From Dicaeum eximium (Eukaryota > Chordata > Aves > Passeriformes > Dicaeidae), in contig VWZP01007832.1 in assembly GCA_013396995.1 (NCBI GenBank), forward strand, positions 3,052,313 through 3,116,312: a stretch of DNA of 64,000 nucleotides, given 5' to 3'. The number at the start of each line of letters is the position of its first letter. Position 1 is the first letter of the stretch. A model generated the notes under the pieces. The model was not told the origin of the DNA, searched no databases, and saw only the letters and a program-made list of their open reading frames with translations. Made by a program: the position numbers and the translations under genes. Shown one piece after another: positions 49,611 to 61,782 of the stretch.

Positions 49611-52600
49611 CAATGTTCGCTTTGGGCCTTTGAAAAATCTCTTCCCGATCTGCACAAAAGACCATGAAAACCAGGGGAGATGTTGTTCCTGCACTGCCTT
49701 TCTTTCATGCTACTCATTCTGGGGATACAGGAGGACTTTATCCCTTCTCTCTGAGCACCAGGTAAAGCCCATTGCTCTAGCAGGAATGGAGATGCTCTGC
49801 TGCAAGAGTAGCAAGCCCACTCATTCACCCACCGCTGTGTTCAGAATGTGTGAGCACATTGGCAGGCTCACCAGCTGCGCTCGGGTTCCGCAGAAGCCCA
49901 TTAAGCTGATTTTAGAATTACTTTCTTATCACCTAGCTTCTTCTAAAGAGAACTCCGATGCTGAGAATTAGTAATGGGTGATGCCATTTGCATCTTTCAG
50001 GAGGACAATGAGAGAAGAATTAACAGCGCAGCGATACTGCCAGGTATTGTGATGCTAATTTTTCAAATAAAGGGTCAGAGGGCTTCAGGCATTTATGAAA
50101 AGAAGTCTCTCTGTTCTCCCTCGACCTCCCACTCCCCACTGCATTTTAAGTGGCAGAGGAAGGGGAGTACATGTCGGTGCTGGGGAACACTAGGAAGAAG
50201 CAGCAGGCAGATGTGCAGAGTGGAGAGTTGAGCCTGCAATGTGCATGTGTCCACGCAAAACCCTTTCGTGACAGATGTACCTCGAGGAAAACCAGTTTGC
50301 GTGAGGAGCTTCAGCCGGCGCAGTCAGTGGCATGTGTGAACAATTGTCCAGACAATGCCCGGCTGAAATGAAAGCGTTATCAGCCAGCACTGCTCAGGCA
50401 CAGCAGCTGAGCAGCTCTGAGGTCAGACACTGAAAAGCCCCTGGCATATGGAGCGGCCAGCCTCTCCCTTTAACCCCTCCCCAGCCTGACAGATTGAGAC
50501 ATGAAAGGGACTCGCTGCTGCAGCCTGAAGTGCCGGAGCAATGTCTGCAGGCAGCCCTGGGAAGGGATAATCCCTCAGCAGACTTGGCTGCTTGCTGCTG
50601 GGGACACTTCAGGTGGGATGGTGGGATGAAGGTACCACCTCACTGCCGAGCATTCCTGCTGCTGTGCCCACAGGGACGGGCTTTTCTCCCCTTCTTCTCC
50701 AGCTGTGCTTCTTTGGCTTGGCATAAATTATCTGCAAGGGGATAAGAGAGGGAGTTATAGTGTCTGAAACTACTTTGTGGCAGAGTTCTACCCCCTTCTC
50801 CAAATTCCTGGGGCAGCTAAGGGGAGCAGCAGGCATGGGATTGTAGTGAATGGTGGGCATTTCTTTTTCACGGCAGAGCTTGGTACCCACCCTTCACCGG
50901 GTAGCAAGGGTGTGTCTCCCTCAACGCTGGTATACCTGGGACTGGTCATTTGGGGGGGCTGAATACAGAATGAGAAAGGGCTTTGCAGGCAGTGAAGTGG
51001 GAAAGAGACTGGGTTTGGAGGGGCAGGATGGGTTCAGGGGAAGGTCTGACAAGGTGCAAGACTGGGCAAAGCTGGGGGCTCAATACGGAGCTGGGAAGCA
51101 GGAGCTGGAGGAGAAACCCACTAAGAAGTGGGCAACAGAGGTCAGCAGGATGTAGGGAGGGGGAATGATGGGCGCACAAACACTGTGTTGTTTGCAATTA
51201 AGCCTTTGGGACACCTATGTTATCCCATCTAGCTTCCAGTGATGCCCATGAAAGCCTTACCCTGTGGCATTGCAGCCCCATCAGTGTCTGCTGGAAAAAG
51301 TCACCTTCTAACATCACTGCAATTACTGCTGGTGGAAAATGGATTTTCTGCACTCAACTAAAGCCTTATGAAGTTGATATGAATCCGATCCAACAAATTA
51401 TTCAAAATTAAGTTGTGCAACAGCCTCAGAATGGAAAGTCCAGTTAATGAGGGAGCACTGTATCCAGAGGGTGAGGGGTGGGTGGAGGAGGGGGCTGTGC
51501 CATGCACAACGGTCTCTCAGTGTCATATTCTGCACAGAGGGGATTTTTATTTATTTGTCTCCTTTTCATTCTGGGATGACACAAAGGAGGAGAAAATAAC
51601 TCTTTTCTACTCCAAACTGGAAATCAATGTTGCAGCTGTGCAAGCAGCACACACCCTGATTTGCCTGAGAGAAAAGCCCCAGTTAAATGAGGGGAGGCTC
51701 CCAGCAGCCAACAAATTATATTACAGGGGAAGAAAGATTCAAGCCTCTCTTGTCTGATGCCGGTTCATTTATTGAGCAGCATTAACCCTTCTGTCTGCTG
51801 CTTTGTTCGTTGGCTTGGAGATATGCCCAAGCAGGCTCCCTGCGTGAGCCTGTAGTGACCCCACCCCCAGGAGAGCCTCCTCTCATGGGCTGGAGGGTCA
51901 CCCATAACCTCTGAATAACCCCAGCATCTGCCACTCTGCCTCATTAGGGTCTGAGAGTTAATGCTGTGGGGCCAGCTCCCGTGTGCCCTACACTGGTAAT
52001 TAGCTTTCCAAGGGGAGCACTGGGACCAGCTGAGAGGGAAAGATTCATTACTAGCAATGGGGAGGGAAGGGCTTTCTTTCCATTGCTAGCCATGCTGGCT
52101 TCCAATAGGATGTGCCTTTGAAATCTTCTTTTTGATTTTCTTTTTCTAAGCGGTAAGCTGAGCTATGGAAATAATTTGTCCCTGACGCTTTCAGCTCTGC
52201 CTTTGCCATACAATGGGATATGAGATGCTTAAGGAAGGATCAGATTTTTTTTGCTGAATCAATGGACCCTGGTATTTCTGCAGGGGAAAGTGTAAGCAAG
52301 GTGAATGTTTCTGACAGGTAGATAGCAGCTCCAAGCTGAGGATACAGAGAGACGTGAGCTCCTGGGCTAGACAACCTCCCACATCTCACAAAAAAACTCC
52401 AAGAACTGGACAAGGAAAAAGAAAAAGAGTTTAAAAGTGAACTAAAAATAGAAACAGAAGTGCTTACAAATGACAATAAATGAGGATATTCTGCATTTAA
52501 AAAAAATGAATGAGGATATTGAGAAGTAAAGCACAGAGAGGCACACATTATGGAAGTAAACAAAATGAGTCAGGGTTAAAAATAGGTAAATACTGAGAGC

Positions 52601-55600
52601 AAGCAATGTTTAACATTTACTGACTGCAAGAGCAGGAAGGAATTCAGACCCAAGCAGCAATAAAGTAAGAGCATGTCAGGCAGAACAATCTCTGCCNCTC
52701 CCAACTAAGCAGCTTTAGCTGCAGAATGAGACAATCAATGACTTGAGAACATGCAAGAAAGAGGAAATGAAAGCAGCCAAATGAGAGGAAGGATCAAACG
52801 CTTTTGGACTTGAACTTAAATGTTACTTGAATTAATAAGATACATCCAGCTTCTATGTCAGGCCCTAACACTTTTGTTCTCCATTTTATTCCCCTTGGAG
52901 AGTAGTTACACAAATCAGTGTAAGGGTAATGGATTACAAGTCCGAAGGAGGCATCCACAGTCCTCCAGTGGCCGAGATGCTGTGCTGCTCCCTCCTTCCC
53001 CCAGCCTGCCCCTAAGCTGGTTGGGTCCCAAGAGGTTCTCCTGGACTATGAGTTGTTCAGAGCTCTTCCTATTTGTCTGTGCAGGCTCCTAGCTGCAAGA
53101 GGAACAGCAAATCATAAGAATTACTGAAACAAGCAGACTTGTCCTCTTGGATTGGGGAATGCAATTACATAGCTGCATAAAATGAGGAGGATTAATGCTT
53201 TCATTTGAAATGGGAAAACCACAATAACGGGACTGAATTCAAGAAAATTGCTCTGATTTTTGATTTATGAAAGGAAGAATGGCATCTTTCATCTGCCACT
53301 CACTGCAGAGATCCTGAGTCTTCTATTCTGTACTGTCTGTGAGGGATTAAAAAGCCTTTCCACGATACTGAAGATTATTTTGCTTCTTTAAATAGACTTG
53401 AAAAAGAAATAAAATCCAGGTGCACCTTTTCTTACAAGAATGGAGTGGGACACATTGGGACAGTCTCTGCTATGATTTATATACACCAGTCATGTCTGAG
53501 GGGGTGTATGAATAATACTTGCCTTGAAAAGGCTGTGGCACGTCCACCTCTCTTGTTCTTATTGATCCCAAGGGAAGAAAGGTTTTGTCATTTGCTTCTT
53601 TAGTATCATAATCTCTGGCTCAAGGACTGGCTTCAGGCAGGGACAGTGCAAGGCAAGGTTATGATGCCTGAAGGAGGGACCTCTATGATCACCCCAGGCC
53701 ACTCATCCATCTGGGTCCAGAAGAAACCTCTCGGTGCATCATAAGCCTCAAAACACCCTGTGACAGATTAGGACCTTCACTGCACAGGACCAACTTCCTT
53801 GTGTGTGACAGAGAGTATTTTATTAGTAGGAAGCATATAGAGAACCCCAAAAGAGGAGCCCCTTATCACCAGTAGACCATTATAACACACCAGAGGAGAT
53901 TGCTTGCTCCTTCTGATTACCACCAGTTTAAGCACTTTGTGAAACAGTGAATCAAAAACTTAATATCTATCTGTGGCCTAATCCTTCTAAGGACATGGAA
54001 GAGAAGGATCAGATGAAAAATCAGAGTTTGCTCCTGGCTGTCGTGGTTACAGATCCAACAGCCCAGCAAGGACTGGGGAAACTCAGCTGCACCAGCTCCT
54101 TAACAGGCCCATGGTATGCAGCACCTTACAGCACTTGCCCACCATGCTGCCAAACAGGGTCCATGCCCCCAAAATAACACTAACATCACAGGCAGGTGCA
54201 TGAGTGTTCTAGGAACACCAAAAGAAGTACATCTAAAGCATCAATACCTCTTGTTTCTATCCATCCAGCCCTTTATACCAATGCTTTCCCCACAAAACTA
54301 GAGTGACGGGAAAGATGTGTCCCAGGCAAGGCTCCTCTGAATTTCCCCACAACCTGCACTGAAGGACATGTTTGTTTTAAGAGGTCCAGGTTATTCTGAC
54401 CATGGCAGGTGGTCTTGCAGCAGCACAGCATATGCTCCATGTCGTGAGAATCATCATAGGGGGCACAGTAGTTCTCCAGCACAAGAAGATGAGATTGATT
54501 ATCTGCCAGGAATATTATGTGAGTTTTCTTAAGTGACAGAAGAATCCCCATTTTCAACTCATTTAGACACAGGCTATTGAATATTTTCACTTGAGTCCAG
54601 GCCATGGTGCTAGGCCAGGTGATGACTGTCATTGCTGAATCCACCAAGGTGATTACTGAGTAATGCCCTCAGCTGCCTGGTTTTGCTCATGGTAACAAGC
54701 TCCTCATGGTACAGAGCACCTTGATAGGTACAGCCCCTCAAGGCCAATGAATGCTTCCAAGCTACCAGTTAAAAAAGCTTAAAATCCTGCAAATCTGATG
54801 GCAAGGTTCCCTTCCCAAAAACTGTTTGATGGCACAACATCATTATTCTCATTCCATGTAATTTCATTGCTCTTTTTTAACCCTAAGGGAATCTACACAG
54901 CACAGTGGCCATGGTCCTAACCCTGTGTTTGTAACATAGCTGGAAGCCATAGGGATGTTTTGTCACAAGGCAGAGAAGTGCAATACCGAGGTGGAAAGAA
55001 GGGAAAGAGGAGCTGAATGCTGTAGAAACGTTGGTCCAGTTTGTTTTGAGATTCATGCTGCCCTACAAAAGAGCAGCACATTGTGAGCCGTACTGAAGTG
55101 ATGTGTTTTCCACAAATTGCTGTACTGCTCTGACTTATGCTTTCAGAGTCATCCAGAAACCCTGCTAGAGACAACAAAACAGAAGGCCCATAGAAAAATA
55201 AAAGGTTAGACAAGAGTGTGTGACCCCATTAAGATGTGTTGTTCCCTTTGTCCTGGACTCTAGATCATCCTAACTCCACTCTCACGCAGTGTGAGAAAGC
55301 AGCTTGTTCCCAGGAGAATATGGGAATATGAGAATATGGGCTTGGAAAGAAAACAAAGTGTAAGTAAGGGTATCTCTGCACAGGCTGGTTAGGATTCAAA
55401 AGCTGATGTCAATGTTTGTCTTGAATTTGGCTACATCTCCCAGACTGCTGGTGAGTAGTCCAGCATGGTCTCTGCCTTGGCACAGAGTTAGGAGGGAAGG
55501 AGATGAACTGTTTCTGTTTCCACAGAGATGCGATCCAGGCCGCCTGGCTCAGCCATTCTGAGGCTCTTTTGCACCCTGTACTAAACATGCAGAGACTGGC

Positions 55601-56747
55601 TCAGGCCAAGAATGTGGCTGCACCATGCAGCCCCAACACTGCTGCTGCAATCCCTGCAGGGTGTTCTGTCCTGGGGATGCAGCCCCACTGAATCTGAGGA
55701 GAAGGAACATCAGGACCCTTCTCGTGGCTGTTTCCACTCTGTTAACCAGGCAGTGCTAGTCTGAAACCAATGCTTCTGTTAGGGAAAGGAATAAAGAGAA
55801 TGTGGTCAAATACTTGAATAAGGCAAGGGATACAGATCCAGTAGATTTGGATTTCAGTATCACCTTAGCCAAAAATTTGCCATGCAACACGTGGTCAGTT
55901 GTATAATTGATAGGCAGGAGGTTCAAACAGTGTCCTTGCTATTTCCCATCTTGACAAAAGGCCCTCACCAGAACCATGCCCTAAGCTGATTATCGCTTCC
56001 TATGCTGGCAATTTGCTGCCCTCTCAGCACATCATGATTCCAGGGCCAAGAGAGGGGTATTTTGCCCATCTTCCCTCCCAAGCTGAGAGATGCCCTGTGC
56101 AGCTGGCTTGTGCTTGGATTGCTTGAGTCAGTTTGATAGTTCATCTCCCATCCTTGCCATAGAATCATGTTGTTGCTGTGCCTCTTATATTTGTGTTTGT
56201 TTCCCTGGAGCCGCTGCCTTCATTGCCAGTTTCTGTTGGCTACACAAATCTGCTCTGTTGGCTGCCAGATCCCATTTTGGTCCCCGCACAAATGCTAGGG
56301 AAGGACTCTGTGCAGCTGCTGTCCCTGTGGACTCAGCTGCCACCCTCTGGAGCCACAGCCACACCTGGCAATGGGTGCAGCCAGCCAGGCTCTGCCCAGG
56401 CATGGCACCCGCCACGCACAGTGGGAAACCCCACTCCCGGTGCCTTCACCCATCAACACCTGCACAAGAGCTTCCAACAACCAGCCACAGTCAGAGCCAG
56501 AGATAAAGATGATTCAGCCTTCTGCAGACATCTGAAGTGTGAAATTGGGATGATCTTTTCCCATATGTGAAGCAATGAGCAAGAGGATTTGTGGAGGGAG
56601 AGGTAGTACCTGTCACGAGCATCACTCCTACAGAGGGGAGAAAACAGCAATCTTTTGCAGGGAGTCTTAAAATTTGAACTCAGATCTAAAAGGCATGTTC
56701 ACGAGCATCTATTTATATTATTAATGAAGATGTCAGGAGATGACAAT

Positions 56748-56785
56748 TAATTTTGATGGGTCGGGCTAATTTCAATGGGTCGGGA
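56748..56785. repeat. 19-bp imperfect tandem duplication
   Basis: Unit taattttgatgggtcgggc (56748-56766) is followed by taatttcaatgggtcggga (56767-56785), with three differences. The shared ATGGGTCGGG core could be a repeated protein-binding site. Confidence 0.85.
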
Positions 56786-59678
56786 GGTACAGACTGGGAA
56801 ATGATTGTAACCTGTCCTTTCTGTCATCATCAATGTGCCAAACCACAGTATGTCTGGGTAGCTCCACATAAACACTGCTGAGTCAAACCAGAGATCATAT
56901 CTGGTCCCTAACAAGTCTGTCTCATTTTCTAATTTGGTGACATAAGCTGGAGTGATGCATAAGTGGGAAGCAAATATGATGACTATATAAACAAAATAGG
57001 GAATATGAGTCAGTTCCAGGATTCAAGTCACTGAAAACAAGCCACTTACTCTCAGGACTGTGAGTTAGGGTTGAGCAAGCTTTGGTGGGCCCTGTGCTGG
57101 GGATATGGCTGGTAGAGAAGAATATCAGGGAACCTGCACGTTGATTCAAAGAGCAGTGGGCCCAGGCCAATGAGACACCTTGAAGGCTCTTTGCCCTGCA
57201 GCCATTTGTGCCTACTGTATGGAAAGAAGGCCAAGAAATTCATCACCTTTTCAAAATCTACCACTGGCTTTTCTTTTTTTTCCTACTCCCACAAAATACT
57301 CTTTGTGGAACATATAGTCATGAGCCTCACTAATTGGCTCCGTCTCGAGGATAAAGATTTCCTTTCTGGAACCATTCAGCAAATATACTCCTAGATTTGC
57401 TCCTCTAATTTGGAAATATGACCTTTCCCTTTTCTTAAATTTTTGAGGATGAAAGTTCTCCTACCTAGTCTTGAGGTTTAACAGCTTTCAAAGGCTCTTT
57501 CTTCTAAAGGAGAAATAATGTTATAGGGCATTTTAATTAAGAGGAAATAATAATCCAGTAAGAACTAAAGCCGGATCCCACTCTTGTCTTCAGACCAGCT
57601 AATGACTTGCCACCCCCTTTTGTTCATGCCTGCAGGAAGGAAGTCCCAGTGTCTGGAAACTGGCAGACCAGAGGCCCTGAGTTCACAATAGTGAGAGCAT
57701 CCTCAGCAAATTAATCTCATTTTCTTGGCTTCCTACTGAAAATTGCAATCAGAACTTTTAAATATTGTTGCTACTTGGCTGGTTCTTCTCCCTGACACTT
57801 CATTTTCCTTTTCCTCTTATGGCAATCTTTGGTTATAGTGTTTTTTTCAGGGAAAAATTCTCTCTGGGCAGATGTTACTGATGCAAGAACCCCTCAATAA
57901 CCATTTTTCGTCTAGAGAACTGATCAGGGCAGGTTAATTGATGTTATTTGTGTAGGCTTGCATATAAAATGCTTTCCATGCCTTTGCCCTTTTGAATGAT
58001 TACAGCTAGAGGTGCATAGATTATTCTTTAACAACTGCACACAAATTCAAATTTGATTTGATAAAGATGATTCCAGACATTTTTCTCTCACTCAGACACT
58101 GGTGACAGTCTTCTAATTTGTTCAAGAAATGGGATCATTTTCTATTAATTTGCTGGTTCTTAATTATATAAAGCCACAGTCTGCTGTCAGATATAAACCA
58201 CAAAGCTGGGTGGGTCAGAAGCTTAAATCTGTTGATTGTGCAGGGAAACAGCATATTTAATGGCTTGTAGACAAGTACCTGGCATGTCCAAATCCCAGTG
58301 TGGCTATCAAACATGAACCCTTCGATACAGGAACATTTTGTCCCCTCAGTGCCTTGAGGAATGTAAAACAACATTTGAATGAGTCTTCATCCCATCCCAA
58401 AGCCAAGAGCTGACCTCTGGCTTTCCTGGGCTCAGGACAGCAAATCTAATTCAGTGCCAGGAGTGGAGAAAGCAAAGCAGAATATTATCTATCATTTCAT
58501 GGCCTCTATGCTTTGTGGCCTCAGTGTCAGAGAGCCCATTTAAAGAAGCCCATGGGGATCACTGCCCATCACTGCCACCCTTGAGACATTGTTGAGCTTT
58601 ATTGCAGAGGAATCTAAGCAGACATTGAGCCTATCAGCTGCTTCCCCTGGCTCAGTGTACAACTCGTTCATATTGTTCTTTTATTAGTTTGTGACTGATC
58701 CTATCTCTCCACTGAACAATGCTTCTTTGGTATAAAATTGCTGTCAGCACTGACAGAATTACCATCCTCCCTTATTTTGATCATTTGTATTACTCCACAA
58801 TTTATTCACCTGTCATGGTTTCCTGATAGTGTATTCATCTCTGTTTTTTCTAAGCCTGCCTATCTTCAGTCCTTTCCCACAATCATAACAACTTATCTTA
58901 AACCAGGCTTGAAATCTGTAATGGAACTTGAAATACTTATTTGAAGTCACTTTAATTGTGTTGGTCTGATTCCAAAGGGAAACAATTAGAAATGAAAAAC
59001 CCTACACCAAACCCAAGAGTTCACACAATTCCTCTGGTAGTTAGAATTTGAAAGCTAAGCAATCAGAATAACTAACACAGCTGTGTCTGACAAAAGTCAG
59101 ATTGACTCTGTCTGGTGTAGCCCTACAATGCAAAGGGTTAAAAATACACATTCTTGAGTCCAGTGCAAGGGGTTCCAGGCACAGACACTGGCCAATCCTC
59201 TGTGTACCCCACAGAGCCCGTACTGTTGTGTTGCACAGGGATATGGAGACTGGCAGAGCTATCCAAGGATGAGGCTGATGAACAGGGCGGGGCTCCTGCA
59301 GACAGGGGTGCTCCATGATCCTGCTCTTCCATTTCTCTCTCTTTACAAAACTGTGTGACAAATTTCAGAAGTGCTGTGTGAAAAAATTCAGAAGTGCTAA
59401 GAGAGGCAAAGAGAAAATGACCCATGCAGCAAGGAATTAAGAGAAACTTGAGGAGGAGAAAAAGCTAGACATGCAAAACCTGAATTGTGCACTGTAGAAC
59501 GATTGCTCAGGGTGAGGAGAGAGACTTGATGGGAGAGATGGGAGAGTATAAACACTTCATAATAGCAGCAGTGAAGGAGGGAATTAGTCACGCAGAAGAC
59601 AGAAGACAGTAAAACAAAATGAAAGAACTAATGCTGAAGAGATGGATTTTGCATCTCTCCACTGCCGGGCTCCCCAGG

Positions 59679-59734
59679 AGCAGCACAGCAGCACAGCAGC
59701 ACAGCAGGACAGCAGGACAGTAGCACAACAGGAC
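59679..59734. repeat. 8-bp minisatellite, seven units
   Basis: Units read AGCAGCAC three times, AGCAGGAC twice, AGTAGCAC, then AACAGGAC. The gradient of change from left to right suggests expansion at the left end. It is likely polymorphic. Confidence 0.95.
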
Positions 59735-60929
59735 ATGTCTCACCAGCCTGTCACAGTGTGAAGTGCAAAGGGCCAACAAAGCCTTGAGGAGATCCTGGCA
59801 ACTCTCCTTGCTGGCAGCTCCTGTGGCTCAATTGCTGACTGGGAGCCACTGGAAGCACAGGGACAATCTTGCAATAATTGCATTCTGAGTCTCAGGGAAA
59901 GCTGCTTTCTTCCCAATAAACCTGTGTGCAGCTGAGTGTAAACAAAGATAAAGGAGATTACTGCCTCCAGTTTAGGCAATACAGAGTAAATTGGCTCCTC
60001 ATATATACTCAACAGGTCGGTTTATCCACATTTTATTTACTACTACACCCTTCAAAAGAGAGTAGTGGGGCTCCCTAGGACATGGCCTGGCACTCTGCCC
60101 AGAGAAGACCAATCCATCCATCATTTATCTGCAACACCACGTGGGGATTTTGCCTCGACCTGGCTTGGTATCAGTCTCAAACAAATCCAGCAGTAGCCCA
60201 AGTAATTATTTTCTTCCCTGTTGTCAAATAAATACTCTCCAACATCCATGCTGCAAGTAAAGTCCAAGCCACAAAGATTGCATCAGCACCATCATGTGCA
60301 CCAGAGAGCAGCCTTATTTGTAAATCAGCCTGACAATTCTATTGAGCCCCTGCTTGCAGTCAGAGATGTTTCCTAGAAAACCCTGGGAGCATTGTAGCTG
60401 AGCACTGTCTGTACCCTGCCAAGGTGCTGAGATGTCCCCTTGGTGTGGATGGAGCTGGGGTGCAATAAAAGCAGAGCACAGAGCAGCAGCTGACACTTGC
60501 CATGGGGAGCAGAGGGAAGGCGAGGGGTGAAGCCCTCTGAGCCACACTCACTGCTCCCCTGGAGAGCTCCCAGCTGAGCCATGAAACATGGATACCTCTA
60601 AGTCACAGCATGGCTGAAACCACCCTGTGCCAGCCCAAAACAATGATAAAGTGCTTCAATAATCACTTTGAATCTTCTGCAAATAAGGAAGTGCCAATAC
60701 ATGACACAAGCCACTCTCAATCCCCCCTGGCATGGTTTTATTAACATTTATTGCATACGTGGAAAAATGCATTCATCAGAGGAAAAAGGATGATATTGAT
60801 GGGACGTGTTCATGATTGGAATTAGTCAGCTAATTACTTGTAGGCAACAAATGTTTTAGTGTTTACACATGAATATTACTGCTTTGGGTTTGATTTTGTT
60901 TTGAGGGGATAAAAAAGTCACTCTTTGCT

Positions 60930-61304
60930 TTCCACTCTGATGAGATCCCACCTGGAGTGCTGCATCCAGCTCTAGAGTCCTCAGTACAGGAACAACTTGG
61001 GCCTGTTGGATTGAATCCAGAGGGCTATGAAGATGATCAGAACTTTGCTGTGAGGACAGGCTGAGAGAGCTGGGATTGTTCAGTTTGAGGAGGAGAGGGC
61101 TCCAGTTAGACCTTATCCAAGCTTTCCAGTACCTAATAAGGACTACAAGAAAGAAGAGGGCAAACATTATTTGCAGGGCCTGTTGTGGTAGGACAAAGGC
61201 CAATGGTTTTAAATTGAAAGAATCAATTTAGATTAGATATAAGGATGAAGTTTTTTACAGTTAGGGTCGTGAAACACTAGAACAAGCTGGTCATAGAGGT
61301 GGTG
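60930..61304 (+). repeat. CR1 LINE, left part, interrupted by an LTR
   Basis: This follows the avian CR1 3' region: 'gagatcccacctggagtgct', 'gtcctcagtacaggaac', 'tgaggacaggctgagagagc', 'ggacaaaggccaatgg'. It stops at GTGGTG and resumes at 61623 with the same six bases. The left boundary is approximate. Confidence 0.9.
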
Positions 61305-61622
61305 TGTCGCCCTGATTTTTCAGCCTTCTGAAATGATGTTTTCATTTTTGTGATAAAATTTCTCACGAGGTTTTCCGTAAACACACAGATGTTTTTCTGA
61401 CTGTCTTTTTGTTTTTCATTCCTTTCTCCTGGGAGGAGAAAGGTTTGATGGGCCTTTTCATTGACCAGTGTGGTTGAAGAGGTGGTGACCTCATTCTCCA
61501 ATCCATGGCCGTTCCTAGAACTCTATATAATATGTGAATCAAAAGAAAGTCTTTTCTTCTTTGTCTTTTCCTGGGCTGGAGTTTGCTGTGTCTCTGTGAT
61601 TCGTGTCACACTCTATTGTACA
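61305..61622 (+). mobile_element. Solo LTR of an endogenous retrovirus, nested in CR1
   Basis: A 318-bp insert begins TGTCGCCC and ends TTGTACA, the TG...CA ends of retroviral LTRs. It is flanked by the identical 6-bp sequence GTGGTG (61299-61304 and 61623-61628), which is single in an uninterrupted CR1. A TATA-like TATATAA lies at 61524-61530. There is no internal coding region, so this is a solo LTR left by recombination. A 6-bp duplication is typical of class II (alpha/beta-like) elements. Orientation (+) is tentative because the TATA motif is nearly palindromic. No viral gene is present. Confidence 0.85.
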
Positions 61623-61782
61623 GTGGTGAGTGACCTCTCCCTGGAAACATTCCAGGCCAGGTTGGATGGGGCTCTGAGCCACCTGATTTTAGTTGATGTC
61701 TCTGCTGACTGCACAGAAGTTGGACTAGATGACCTTTAAAGGTCCCTACGTACCCAAATCATCCCCATGATTCTCTGATTCC
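61623..61782 (+). repeat. CR1 LINE, right part (3' end)
   Basis: This continues the CR1 across the LTR: 'gtggtgagtgacctctccct', 'caggccaggttggatggggc', 'gatgacctttaaaggtccct', ending near 'ccatgattctctgattc', the avian CR1 terminus. Removing 61305-61622 and one copy of GTGGTG restores a continuous element. Confidence 0.9.

Larger units (their letters stand above)
49611..60929. other. Non-coding stretch; no gene recognised
   Basis: No supported exon or RNA gene was found. Small items are a 19-bp imperfect duplication at 56748-56785 in a TAAT-containing context, and an 8-bp minisatellite at 59679-59734. A minus-strand open frame at 54273-54647 (124 codons) has no recognisable domain. Confidence 0.6.

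Noticed and set aside
54273..54647. 124-codon minus-strand open frame
   Set aside because: No family resemblance, and no splice context or promoter that would support a gene.
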